Assembly (NCBI GenBank): GCA_028819675.1
Contig: JAPPKT010000567.1
Span: 1-9,134 of the forward strand
DNA: 9,134 nt
Reading direction: 5' to 3'
Source: Caldilineaceae bacterium
GTDB taxonomy: Bacteria; Chloroflexota; Anaerolineae; Caldilineales; Caldilineaceae
The notes below the pieces were generated by a model. That model worked only from the letters and a program-made list of their open reading frames with translations. It did not search any database and was not told the origin of the DNA. Each line of letters opens with the position of its first letter. Position 1 is the first letter of the stretch. A program made the translations under genes and the position numbers. Of this stretch, positions 1 to 6,370 are shown piece after piece.

Positions 1-746
1 TCCCCGCAGGAGACGACGCATCCTTCGGCGCGCACCTGCGCAACAAACTGACGGAAGGCGTCTACAAAGCTGGACGGCGTCGGATAGCAGTCGGGGTGGT
101 CCCACTCCACATTGGTCACGACCGCCGCCATCGGCGTCAACCCATGGAACATGCGGTCATACTCGTCGGCTTCGATCACGAAGGCGCGGGCGGTGCCGGC
201 GTGGGCGTTGCCGAATCCGGGCAGGTCGGCGCCGATGATATAGCCGGCGTCACAGCCGCTGTCATGCAGCGTCTGCACGATCATGGAGGTGGTCGTGCTC
301 TTCCCATGCGTGCCGGAGACAGCGATGACGTCGCGGCCGGCCAGCAGCGGCCGCAGAAAAGACTCTCTCTTGACGACCGGAATCCCCAGCCTCTGTGCGG
401 TCTGGCGTTCGCGGTTGGTTTCATCGACGGCGCTGCTGATCAGGACCACGTCGGGGCGTTCCCGGTCGGGCGACTCGCTGAGCTCTGCGGCCGCGCCCTG
501 GCGCCCGAAGATTGTCGCGCCGGCGGCAGCCAGCCGGCGTGTGCGCTCGCTCTCCTGGCGGTCGCTGCCGCTGACGTGTATACCCTGTTCCAGGAGAACG
601 TGGGCGATGGGCGAGAGGCCAGCGCCGCCTATCCCGATCAGATGCACGCGCGGCCGCGTGTCGTCCCCGCCTTTCGCGGGCAGGGACGGGTCCAGCGCTT
701 TTTGTAACCGCTTCTGCCAGCTGTCAACCGGCATCGCCGCCTCCAT
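1..746 (-). CDS. murC: UDP-N-acetylmuramate--L-alanine ligase (MurC), N-terminal part, runs off window
   Basis: Cytoplasmic ATP-dependent ligase that adds L-alanine to UDP-MurNAc, the first amino acid of the stem peptide. About 248 codons are present; the family is usually 450-490 residues, so the end of the central domain and the C-terminal domain lie outside the window. Seen: the N-terminal UDP-binding loop HLIGIGGAG at residues 35-43, the ATP P-loop GTHGKSTTT at 145-153, EADEYD at 192-197, then [12 protein letters not shown], which carries the conserved His of the central domain. The Mur-ligase fold is clear. HLIGIGGAG and the GTHGK loop favour MurC over MurD/E/F; the cell-wall-recycling ligase Mpl is less likely in this cluster. 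Start: ATG at 746 has AGGAGG 11 nt upstream; ATG at 734 has GGAGG 5 nt upstream and is equally possible (four residues shorter). An in-frame TGA at 785-783 limits any extension. It follows the second CvpA-like gene by 64 bp. Confidence 0.95.
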   Translation of the reverse strand, partial: MEAAMPVDSWQKRLQKALDPSLPAKGGDDTRPRVHLIGIGGAGLSPIAHVLLEQGIHVSGSDRQESERTRRLAAAGATIFGRQGAAAELSESPDRERPDVVLISSAVDETNRERQTAQRLGIPVVKRESFLRPLLAGRDVIAVSGTHGKSTTTSMIVQTLHDSGCDAGYIIGADLPGFGNAHAGTARAFVIEADEYDRMFHGLTPMAAVVTNVEWDHPDCYPTPSSFVDAFRQFVAQVRAEGCVVSCG

Positions 747-775
747 GGCTGCGCCGCCCTCCTGCCGGGGCGCGT

Positions 776-816
776 GCAACTCTCATCCTTGTATCCTCAT
801 ATTTGCACTCTCATCC
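776..816. repeat. short direct repeat between the second membrane-protein gene and murC
   Basis: On the plus strand GCAACTCTCATCC (776-788) recurs as GCACTCTCATCC (805-816), with one base missing and 16 bases between. On the coding strand each copy contains GGATGAGAGT. One copy supplies the TGA stop of the upstream gene (813-811) and the other the TGA that closes the murC frame upstream of its start (785-783). This may be a small slippage duplication; no function is evident. Confidence 0.5.
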
Positions 817-1356
817 GCGCACCCGCATCAGCAGCAGGATTGCGATGGGAATGACCCACGGCGTCGGTGACGGCATGATATTCTGGGGCAGATAGCGCAC
901 CAACTCAGTAGCGATCGGCGACAGGTCCGGATTAATCCATCCCAGGTTAGCGAGGGGGTATCCGTAGATGTGCTGGTAATACCAGAGGCTGCCACTGATC
1001 AGGTAGCCGTTGATTGCGCCGACCAGGCAGCTGAGTATGGCGCCCTGGGGCATCGGCCACTGCTGACCGCTGAAAGTAATGACCCGTCCGGCATAGCCGG
1101 CAAAGATGATAACGACAAAGGTGACCAGGTAGAAGTTGCTTAGAAACAACTGCTGGGCGCCGACATCCTCAGCCGAGAATACCATGCGCCATACACTGTC
1201 CAGGATCGGATTGAGACGATCCTGGACGTAGAGCAGCAGAAAGATGGCGACGATAATGATCATGGACCTGCCCAGTTCGCGCGCATAACCCTGGGCAAGG
1301 CCAATCATTGTAATGATGCCGGCGATAGACCCAAAGTAAACTTCGATCAGACCCAT
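811..1356 (-). CDS. small CvpA-like multi-pass membrane protein, second of a tandem pair
   Basis: A 181-residue hydrophobic protein of unknown function. Hydrophobic segments lie at about residues 8-22, 31-44, 74-88, 106-122 and 166-177, suggesting four to five membrane passes; there is no cleavable signal peptide. Residues 19-29 contain G-x3-G-x2-REL (GLAQGYAREL) between the first two segments. The first gene of the pair has GFRRGLFREL at the same place. Both also share a later G-x2-NG motif (GAINGY at 113-118 here, GVGNGL at 140-145 in the neighbour). This pattern resembles the CvpA/colicin V production family, where a short basic REL-containing stretch follows the first helix, but the match is weak and the length of the middle loop differs. 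The start is ATG 1356, with no clear Shine-Dalgarno, so translation may be coupled to the gene before it. It sits 68 bp after its paralogue and 64 bp before murC, in line with the operon. A role in envelope assembly is inference from position only. Confidence 0.75.
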   Translation of the reverse strand: MGLIEVYFGSIAGIITMIGLAQGYARELGRSMIIIVAIFLLLYVQDRLNPILDSVWRMVFSAEDVGAQQLFLSNFYLVTFVVIIFAGYAGRVITFSGQQWPMPQGAILSCLVGAINGYLISGSLWYYQHIYGYPLANLGWINPDLSPIATELVRYLPQNIMPSPTPWVIPIAILLLMRVRG

Positions 1357-1424
1357 AACGGTTCAGTAATCAGACGTGTTGCCCGGATGGCGGTTTGCCG
1401 CAGCATGGCCCGGTTTGCGCTCGA

Positions 1425-2102
1425 TCAGGTCTGGCCGCCGCGGCGCAGGGTGCTGATCACCGCCACGAGCAGCACCGTCAACGCAATCGCGGCCAGGATG
1501 GGCTGTTGCGGCCCCAATGCCACCCAGAGATCGCCAAACCCGGAATGCATCATGTCGGTCACGCTTTGCAGAAGGCCCTCCATCCCCGTGCCGGGGGAGG
1601 AAACCGACGTAACCCCGACCTCCGGGATGAAGGCCATCAGCCGCGGCGCAAAAGTAGGGATGTAGAACAGTCCGTTGCCAACGCCGAGCATGGCCGCGAG
1701 CAGACCGGATGTACTCAGGCTGTCAGGGATCGCCTTATTGGTCAGCAGGTAGGTTAAGAGCAGCAGCCCCGACCAGACGAGAAATGATACGGTCGGCTGG
1801 TCTGCATCGGAGAGCCAGTCCGAGGGGCCGAGCGTGTAGACCGGTTCGCCATTTCCCCCCGCGCTCCCTGGACCCAGCGAGGCCAGGAACTTTGCACCCA
1901 CAGCGACGATACCGAACACGATTCCCAACACCTGCCTGACGATTTCCAGGGCCAGGCCCTGGTTCTGTTGCAGCAGGAAGAAACCCCCGACCGAGACAAC
2001 GAGCACCAACAGTTCTCTGAACAGCCCCCGCCGGAAGCCGACCCAAGCAAATAGGAGGACGTAGAATACAAATGCAACTGTGCCTGGCGTAGATTCACTC
2101 AT
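1425..2102 (-). CDS. CvpA-like multi-pass membrane protein, first of a tandem pair
   Basis: A 225-residue membrane protein. Hydrophobic segments lie at about residues 8-22, 31-45, 58-75, 105-121, 133-150 and 199-217. GFRRGLFREL at 22-31 lies directly after the first segment and is the strongest hint of the CvpA family, in which a G-x3-G-x2-REL stretch joins the first two helices. A soluble loop at about 76-103, rich in Gly, Pro and Asp, and another at about 160-197 separate the helices; topology is not resolved. CvpA proteins are loosely linked to colicin V export, envelope integrity and purine-operon context; the molecular role is unknown, so none is assigned. Start ATG 2102 follows an A/T-rich leader with AGGA about 14 nt upstream, too far for a good Shine-Dalgarno. 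The gene lies 108 bp after murG in the same direction, and the next gene looks like a diverged copy of it. The REL motif supports a distant-homologue call, not a firm one. Confidence 0.75.
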   Translation of the reverse strand: MSESTPGTVAFVFYVLLFAWVGFRRGLFRELLVLVVSVGGFFLLQQNQGLALEIVRQVLGIVFGIVAVGAKFLASLGPGSAGGNGEPVYTLGPSDWLSDADQPTVSFLVWSGLLLLTYLLTNKAIPDSLSTSGLLAAMLGVGNGLFYIPTFAPRLMAFIPEVGVTSVSSPGTGMEGLLQSVTDMMHSGFGDLWVALGPQQPILAAIALTVLLVAVISTLRRGGQT

Positions 2103-2210
2103 TTTTATGCTTTCATCCTATTAGGTAGGGCGTCCTTTGGGTCTGCCCCGTCTGCTTTGCAGTCACTCTTCATCGTCGCAGTCCACAGCCCCGGCGGCCG
2201 GTGAACCGTG
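2103..2210 (-). other. murG to CvpA-like intergenic spacer
   Basis: A 108 bp gap. Near murG it is GC-rich and contains CCGG-CGG-CCGG, a short hairpin at best, with no following T-tract on the coding strand, so no intrinsic terminator is evident. The last 30 bases before the next ATG are A/T-rich on the coding strand (CCTAATAGGATGAAAGCATAAAA), the most promoter-like composition in the window, but I could not find a convincing -35 hexamer at proper spacing. An internal promoter for the membrane-protein pair and murC is possible but unproven. Confidence 0.3.
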
Positions 2211-3353
2211 CTAGCCATGGGCTACGAGCCGCTGAAGTTCACGCACGATATTGTCTGCGGCCTGCGGCCGGGCCAGGGCGCCGACCGCCGCGCCCATGGC
2301 GTGCCGTCTACTTTGATCGGCCAGCAGCGCCGCGAGGGTCGATTCCAGGTTTTGCGCCAACTGTCCGTCCTCGATGATGATCGTGCCGCCGGATTCGGCC
2401 AGCTTCTGTGCATTGGGGCGCTGGTGGGAGCCGGCGCCGGGCAGAGGCGCGAGTACGGACGGGAGGCGCGCCAGCGGAAACTCGGCCAGCACGCTGGCCC
2501 CGGCCCGGGCGACCGCCAGGTCCGCGCTGGCAAGCGCCCAGGCCATCTCCTCGTGCAGATAGGCGACGGGATGATAGCGGTAGGCCAGTGGGCTATCCCA
2601 CAGCGCCGGCCCTTCCTGTTCCAGCAGGGGCCAGTCGCGCGTCCCGATGACGTGCAGAATCTGGCAGGCGGGTAACAGGGCTGGCGCGGCCTGCCAAACG
2701 GCCCGGTTGATGGTGCGCGCGCCCTGGCTGCCGCCGAAGACGAGCAGCAGAGGCAGTCGATCCTCCAGCTCCAATCCCAGTTTCCGGGTCAGCTTCTGCC
2801 GGGCCGCCTGTCTGTCCACGAGCGCGTTGAGCAGTCCGGCGCGCACAGGGTAACCGGTGACCACCGCCTTCTGGCCGAAGAAGCCGGCCACCTCGGGGAA
2901 GCTGACTGCGACCCGCTGCGCCATGCGGCTGAGCCAGCGCACCGCCAGACCGGGGGTCATGTCCGGCAGATAGATCATGACCGGCACCGAGCGCATTCGA
3001 CAGGCTATGGCGACCGGCGCCATGACATAGCCGCCGGTGGCAAAACATGCCTGCGGCCGGAAATCTTCGAGAATCTGCAGAGACTGGCTGATGCCCGCCA
3101 GCACTTTGGCCAGATTACGTGAGGCCATGAATGGATTGCGTCCTCGCAGCGCGCCGCTTTGAATGTCGTGGAAGGGGATGCCAGCGTCCTGCACGAGAGG
3201 GTGCTCGATGCCGGTCCGGCTCCCCAGCCACAGCAGGGCAGGGTTACCCTGAGCGGTCGCGGCGGTCAGAGCGTTGATTCGCAGTTGTTCGACGACGGCG
3301 AGAGCCGGATATACGTGTCCCCCGGTTCCACCACCCGAAATTAGAAGGCGCAT
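2211..3353 (-). CDS. murG: UDP-GlcNAc:undecaprenyl-pyrophosphoryl-MurNAc-pentapeptide GlcNAc transferase (MurG)
   Basis: GT28 glycosyltransferase on the cytoplasmic face of the membrane; it transfers GlcNAc from UDP-GlcNAc to lipid I, making lipid II. From ATG 3353 the protein is 380 residues, slightly over the usual 350-370. Seen: the N-terminal glycine loop GGGTGGH at 7-13 followed by YPALA; ATGGY at 105-109; the inter-domain GYPVR; the second glycine loop GGSQGARTIN at 207-216; ARAGASVLAEF at 282-292, whose Glu fits the ribose-contacting residue of the family; and HQRPNA at 310-315. Residues 128-134, where many MurG proteins have HEQN-x-x-G, read LPDMTPG, a lineage-type variant. The frame opens further upstream: GTG at 3410 would add 19 residues, but MRLLISGGGTGGH is the normal MurG beginning, so 3353 is preferred. 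Either start lies inside the ftsW reading frame. No strong Shine-Dalgarno precedes 3353, so translation is probably coupled to ftsW. Confidence 0.97.
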   Translation of the reverse strand: MRLLISGGGTGGHVYPALAVVEQLRINALTAATAQGNPALLWLGSRTGIEHPLVQDAGIPFHDIQSGALRGRNPFMASRNLAKVLAGISQSLQILEDFRPQACFATGGYVMAPVAIACRMRSVPVMIYLPDMTPGLAVRWLSRMAQRVAVSFPEVAGFFGQKAVVTGYPVRAGLLNALVDRQAARQKLTRKLGLELEDRLPLLLVFGGSQGARTINRAVWQAAPALLPACQILHVIGTRDWPLLEQEGPALWDSPLAYRYHPVAYLHEEMAWALASADLAVARAGASVLAEFPLARLPSVLAPLPGAGSHQRPNAQKLAESGGTIIIEDGQLAQNLESTLAALLADQSRRHAMGAAVGALARPQAADNIVRELQRLVAHG

Positions 3354-4617
3354 GGGCTGTCTGCCCTGAGGGGCCAGAGGATGCCCCTGATTTTTTTGAG
3401 CCAAAAACACTGGTCAGCCCCCCGCGAATGCGGTCACCCGCCGAGGGGTGACGGCGTCCGCCGTCTTCGCCGCGACGGGACGCGGGGGGCGGAGGCTGAC
3501 CGCGGTAGCGGCTGATATTCAACAGGATGCCGGCAGCGCCCATTGACGTGACAAGAGAGCTGCCGCCAAAGCTGACGAACGGCAGTGTTACGCCGGTGGG
3601 CGGGGCTACGGCCACCGCGACCGCGATGTGAATAATGGCCTGCAGGATAATGAGGGCGGTGATGCCCACTGCCAGTAGAGAGCCGAAGATGTCGGCCGAT
3701 TCACTGGCGATGCGCAGGCCGCGATAGACAAAGAGCGTGAAAAGCAGGATCACCAGCAGCGTGCCCAGCAACCCCATCTCCTCGCCGATGACCGCAAAGA
3801 TATTGTCCGACCAGCTCAGGGGCAGATTACCGGGCAGCTTTTCGGTGCTGTTGCCCAGCCCCACGCCAAGCGGGCCCCCTTTGACGATGGCCTGGCTGGC
3901 CTCGCGGATCTGCCATTCGGAGCTGTTCAAGGGAGATTGGATCGACTCGAGCAGTGCGCTGACGCGGCGGCTGGCATAGCTGTTGCGGGTGATCACCAGC
4001 CAGAAGGTGACAGCGGCCACAAAACCGCCCAGGATAAGCTGCTTCAACTCGGCACCGGCGAGGAAGAAGATGATCAGCGCGGTGACAACGATCAGAATCG
4101 TTGTGCTGATGTCCGGCTGCACCACGATCAGGCTCGTCACGATCCCCATGAGCACGCCGAAGGGGATCAGCCCATAGTTGATATCTTTGATTCGATCGCC
4201 CTTGCTGGCCAGCCAGGTGCTGATGTAGATGAGCACGATCACTTTCACCGGTTCACTCGGCTGAACGCGGCCGCCGGGGAAGGCGCGGGTGGCGCCGAAA
4301 CGGCTTTCGCCCAGAAAGATGAGCGCAATGAGGGATATCAGCCCTACGGCCATCAGTGGTACGCTCCACCGCTCCCAGATGCGGTAGGGGACGATCGCGG
4401 CGCCGACCAGCGCCACCAGACCGACCCCCAACCAGCGGAGCTGCAGCAGCACGTAATAGAAGGGGGATACCTGGTTTTCCAGCGCCCAGGGATAACTGGC
4501 GCTGAAGACCATGACAGACCCGAACAGGATCAGGCAGGTCAGGACGGTGGCCAGAGCCCAATCGAAGTTGGGCCCTAATCTACCGATCTGTTTGGCTGGG
4601 CTGACCTGTAGCGCCAT
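3244..4617 (-). CDS. ftsW: Septal peptidoglycan glycosyltransferase FtsW (SEDS family), tail overlapping murG
   Basis: SEDS-family integral membrane enzyme that polymerises lipid II at the division site with a partner class B PBP. From ATG 4617 it is 457 residues with about ten hydrophobic segments. Seen: GATR at 108-111 and QPSEP at 119-123 (family GARRW...QPSE); QPDISTT at 167-173; SDNIFAVIGEEMG at 270-282, whose Asp 271 matches the proposed catalytic Asp of SEDS enzymes; and PPTGVTLPFVSFGGSSL at 339-355. The helical body ends at SRY (369-371), followed by an 86-residue Pro/Arg/Ser-rich tail. RodA is the alternative; position next to murG and murD decides for FtsW. Start: a GTG at 4638 is in frame, but AAAGGA lies 6 nt before ATG 4617. 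Odd: the last 37 tail residues are murG's first 110 bp read in another frame, which suggests a frameshift (real or sequencing) or an unusually long overlap. The true C-terminus is therefore uncertain. Confidence 0.95.
   Translation of the reverse strand: MALQVSPAKQIGRLGPNFDWALATVLTCLILFGSVMVFSASYPWALENQVSPFYYVLLQLRWLGVGLVALVGAAIVPYRIWERWSVPLMAVGLISLIALIFLGESRFGATRAFPGGRVQPSEPVKVIVLIYISTWLASKGDRIKDINYGLIPFGVLMGIVTSLIVVQPDISTTILIVVTALIIFFLAGAELKQLILGGFVAAVTFWLVITRNSYASRRVSALLESIQSPLNSSEWQIREASQAIVKGGPLGVGLGNSTEKLPGNLPLSWSDNIFAVIGEEMGLLGTLLVILLFTLFVYRGLRIASESADIFGSLLAVGITALIILQAIIHIAVAVAVAPPTGVTLPFVSFGGSSLVTSMGAAGILLNISRYRGQPPPPASRRGEDGGRRHPSAGDRIRGGLTSVFGSKKSGASSGPSGQTAHAPSNFGWWNRGTRISGSRRRRTTANQRSDRRDRSG
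3354..3397 (-). promoter_or_regulatory. A7 slippery run and two hairpins just before the murG ATG
   Basis: On the coding strand, in order: seven A (3397-3391) read by FtsW as TCA AAA AAA, which is the A_AAA_AAA phase of a -1 slippery heptamer; two bases; a hairpin AGGGGC-8 nt loop-GCCCCT (3388-3369); two bases; a second hairpin GGGC-AGACA-GCCC (3366-3354) that ends directly at the murG ATG (3353). The elements are read directly. That the hairpins hide the murG start until an FtsW ribosome opens them, or stimulate frameshifting, is inference. The 2-base spacer is shorter than the 5-9 usual for -1 sites. Confidence 0.35.
3369..3397 (+). terminator. plus-strand terminator-like hairpin with T7 tract
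   Basis: Read on the plus strand, AGGGGC (3369-3374), an 8-base loop, GCCCCT (3383-3388), GA, then TTTTTTT (3391-3397). This has the form of a rho-independent terminator with a short 6 bp stem. No plus-strand gene is nearby; if it works it would stop antisense transcripts. It is the same DNA as the A7/hairpin element on the coding strand, so the likeness may be incidental. Confidence 0.25.
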
Positions 4618-4623
4618 TGTCAT

Positions 4624-4629
4624 TCCTTT
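4624..4629 (-). promoter_or_regulatory. ftsW ribosome binding site
   Basis: AAAGGA on the coding strand, 6 nt before ATG 4617. It overlaps the region that would be translated from the upstream GTG at 4638, which argues that 4617 is the real ftsW start. Confidence 0.65.
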
Positions 4630-4695
4630 AACTTCCACGGCAACGTGCAGAAACCGGTGGGTTCGCTGCAGGAGGCCGGCAAAGTGCGGTTACTT

Positions 4696-6246
4696 CTAGC
4701 CACTTGCGACCAGGTTGCGGAAATGGTCCCCGCGCTGTTCGAAGTTTTTGTAGGCGTCGTAACTGGTGCCGCCCGGGGAGAAGAGCACCACCGTACCCGG
4801 CGTCGCCGTCTGCTTGGCCAGGACGACGGCCTCGTCGAGACGCTGGACAACCGCACAGCAGGGGGCGGAGATCCGCCGGAACGAGGCCCGTTCCCTTACC
4901 TTGTCGGCGATCATCGACCCCGCTTCTCCGAACCCGATCAGACACTGGACCCGGTCCAGCACTTCGTCGGCGAAGGTATCCCAGGGCAGGTTCTTGTCTT
5001 TGCCCCCGGCCAGGAGGATGAGCGTCTGCGCGCCCGGGGGGAAGACCTGGAGCCCGGCGACGGCCCGCTCGGGCGCGGTCGCGATGCTGTCATTGATCCA
5101 GACGACGTTGCCCGTGGGCCGCATCTCCTCCAGCCTGTGCGGTACGCCGGCAAAGGAGCGGGCAACGCGCCCCATCGCCTGTTCGGATGCGCCGGCCGCG
5201 CCGCTGACGGCGGCCGCGGCCAGCAGGTTGGAGATATTGTGCTCGCCGCGCAGCCGTACTTCGGGACGGCGGCAGAATGGGCGGCCTTCGAAAAGCAGGT
5301 CTTCGGTCGTTTCGGATGCCCAGGCGCCTGCGGCGGGCCGCGGCCGGGTCTCGGAACTGTGCAGCGATGTGCGCTGGACCCGGCTGGCGGAGGTCGAAAA
5401 GGGTATGATCCGTCGGCTTTTGCCTAGGACGGAACGGCATTGCGCCAGGAGGGAGTCCAGTTCCCATTCGGTCGGGACCGGCCCAGCGACATCATCCCAA
5501 CCGGCCATACGGCTGGCGACCGGATCATCGACGTTAAGGACCACTACGCTGGCCTGCTTCAGATGACGCAGGAGGTTGGACTTCGCCAGGACATAGTCGG
5601 CCATCGATGGATGCCGGTCCAGATGATTGGGCGTTATATTGAGAATAGCGGCCACGTCCGGGCCGAGCTGGTCGAGCGATCCATAAGCGACTTTCGGGTC
5701 GAACAGCTCAAGCTGAAAGCTGCTCAACTCCAGCACCATCATGTCATCTTCCCGGATCTCGCCGAGGCGGTCCAGCAGCGGCCTGCCGATGTTGCCGCCG
5801 ACATGGACGGTACGGGCGTCCTCAACGGTCGCTTGCAACATTTCGCCGACGAGCGTAGTCGTTGTTGTCTTGCCGCTGCTGCCGGTGATGGCGATGACAG
5901 CGCAGGGGGCCAGCTGCATCGTGAGCAGGCTGTCATTGCTCAGAGGGATGCCGCGTCGAATGGCATCCTGCACCAGCGGCGCCTGCAGCCGCACGCCGCC
6001 GCTGAGGCAGAGCAGATCGCAGTCATCCAGCAGGTTGGCAGGATGACCGCCCAGGGCAAGCGCTACCGGCAGATCACCCAACTGCTCCAGCTCTTCGGCC
6101 AGCTCTTGCTCGGGCGAGACATCGCTGATGGTTACGTCTGCGCCTGCCGCGACGAAGAAGCGGGCCAGAGCCAGTCCTTGGCGGCCCATCCCCAAGATAA
6201 CGACATTGCGTTTTTCAAAGTTGAACTCTTCGGCGTTGGCAATCAT
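4696..6246 (-). CDS. murD: UDP-N-acetylmuramoyl-L-alanine--D-glutamate ligase (MurD)
   Basis: Cytoplasmic ligase that adds D-glutamate to UDP-MurNAc-L-Ala with ATP. It is 516 residues, against a usual 440-460. Seen: the N-terminal Rossmann-like loop [12 protein letters not shown] at 19-30; P-loop [11 protein letters not shown] at 121-131; ELSSFQLE at 173-180, a MurD hallmark; [10 protein letters not shown] at 203-212; AKSN at 221-224 with the Lys expected to be carbamylated; RGEHNISN at 333-340; NDSIAT at 385-390; [11 protein letters not shown] at 412-422; and [17 protein letters not shown] at 490-506, the MurD C-terminal signature. The UDP-binding loop that reads SPG in E. coli is SGG here (82-84). 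The extra length lies mainly in a Ser/Arg/Ala-rich stretch at about 251-310. Start ATG 6246 has AAGGAG 9 nt upstream. mraY ends 124 bp before it and ftsW starts 78 bp after its stop. Confidence 0.97.
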   Translation of the reverse strand: MIANAEEFNFEKRNVVILGMGRQGLALARFFVAAGADVTISDVSPEQELAEELEQLGDLPVALALGGHPANLLDDCDLLCLSGGVRLQAPLVQDAIRRGIPLSNDSLLTMQLAPCAVIAITGSSGKTTTTTLVGEMLQATVEDARTVHVGGNIGRPLLDRLGEIREDDMMVLELSSFQLELFDPKVAYGSLDQLGPDVAAILNITPNHLDRHPSMADYVLAKSNLLRHLKQASVVVLNVDDPVASRMAGWDDVAGPVPTEWELDSLLAQCRSVLGKSRRIIPFSTSASRVQRTSLHSSETRPRPAAGAWASETTEDLLFEGRPFCRRPEVRLRGEHNISNLLAAAAVSGAAGASEQAMGRVARSFAGVPHRLEEMRPTGNVVWINDSIATAPERAVAGLQVFPPGAQTLILLAGGKDKNLPWDTFADEVLDRVQCLIGFGEAGSMIADKVRERASFRRISAPCCAVVQRLDEAVVLAKQTATPGTVVLFSPGGTSYDAYKNFEQRGDHFRNLVASG

Positions 6247-6370
6247 GGTATCGTTCTCCTTCCGGCAGCCGGTTTCCGGTCAACGCTCTGTCCCCCAGCA
6301 GTTACGAGGGACTTAAGACCGGCCGCCAGGGATCGAAGCGCCGCCGGCATGAAACGGATACAGACGGCAG
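6247..6370 (-). other. mraY-murD intergenic spacer with strong murD ribosome binding site
   Basis: A 124 bp gap, the longest in the window. It carries AAGGAG (6256-6261) 9 nt before the murD ATG, the best Shine-Dalgarno seen here. Just upstream is a short CCGG-AAA-CCGG inverted repeat. TTGACC immediately precedes this repeat and resembles a -35 box, but no -10 hexamer follows at 16-18 nt, so I do not call a promoter. No terminator and no small ORF with family features were seen. Confidence 0.45.

Noticed and set aside
96..870. Plus-strand open frames of about 200 residues opposite murC
   Set aside because: The minus strand here encodes clear MurC motifs ([15 protein letters not shown]); the plus frames have no recognisable domain.
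2185..2205. CCGG inverted repeat after murG as a transcription terminator
   Set aside because: The stem is only about 4 bp and no T-tract follows on the coding strand; the downstream genes continue in the same direction.
2593..3048. Alternative minus-strand frame of 151 residues inside murG
   Set aside because: It is an out-of-frame overlap with intact murG and shows only Arg/Gly/Ala-rich composition without motifs.
3937..4578. Plus-strand 213-residue frame opposite ftsW
   Set aside because: It is very rich in Asp, Gln and His, as expected for the complement of a hydrophobic-protein gene; FtsW motifs on the minus strand are unambiguous.
6280..6370. Possible promoter with TTGACC-like box upstream of murD
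   Set aside because: No -10 hexamer at 16-18 nt and the sequence lies close to the murD Shine-Dalgarno; a single hexamer match is expected by chance.
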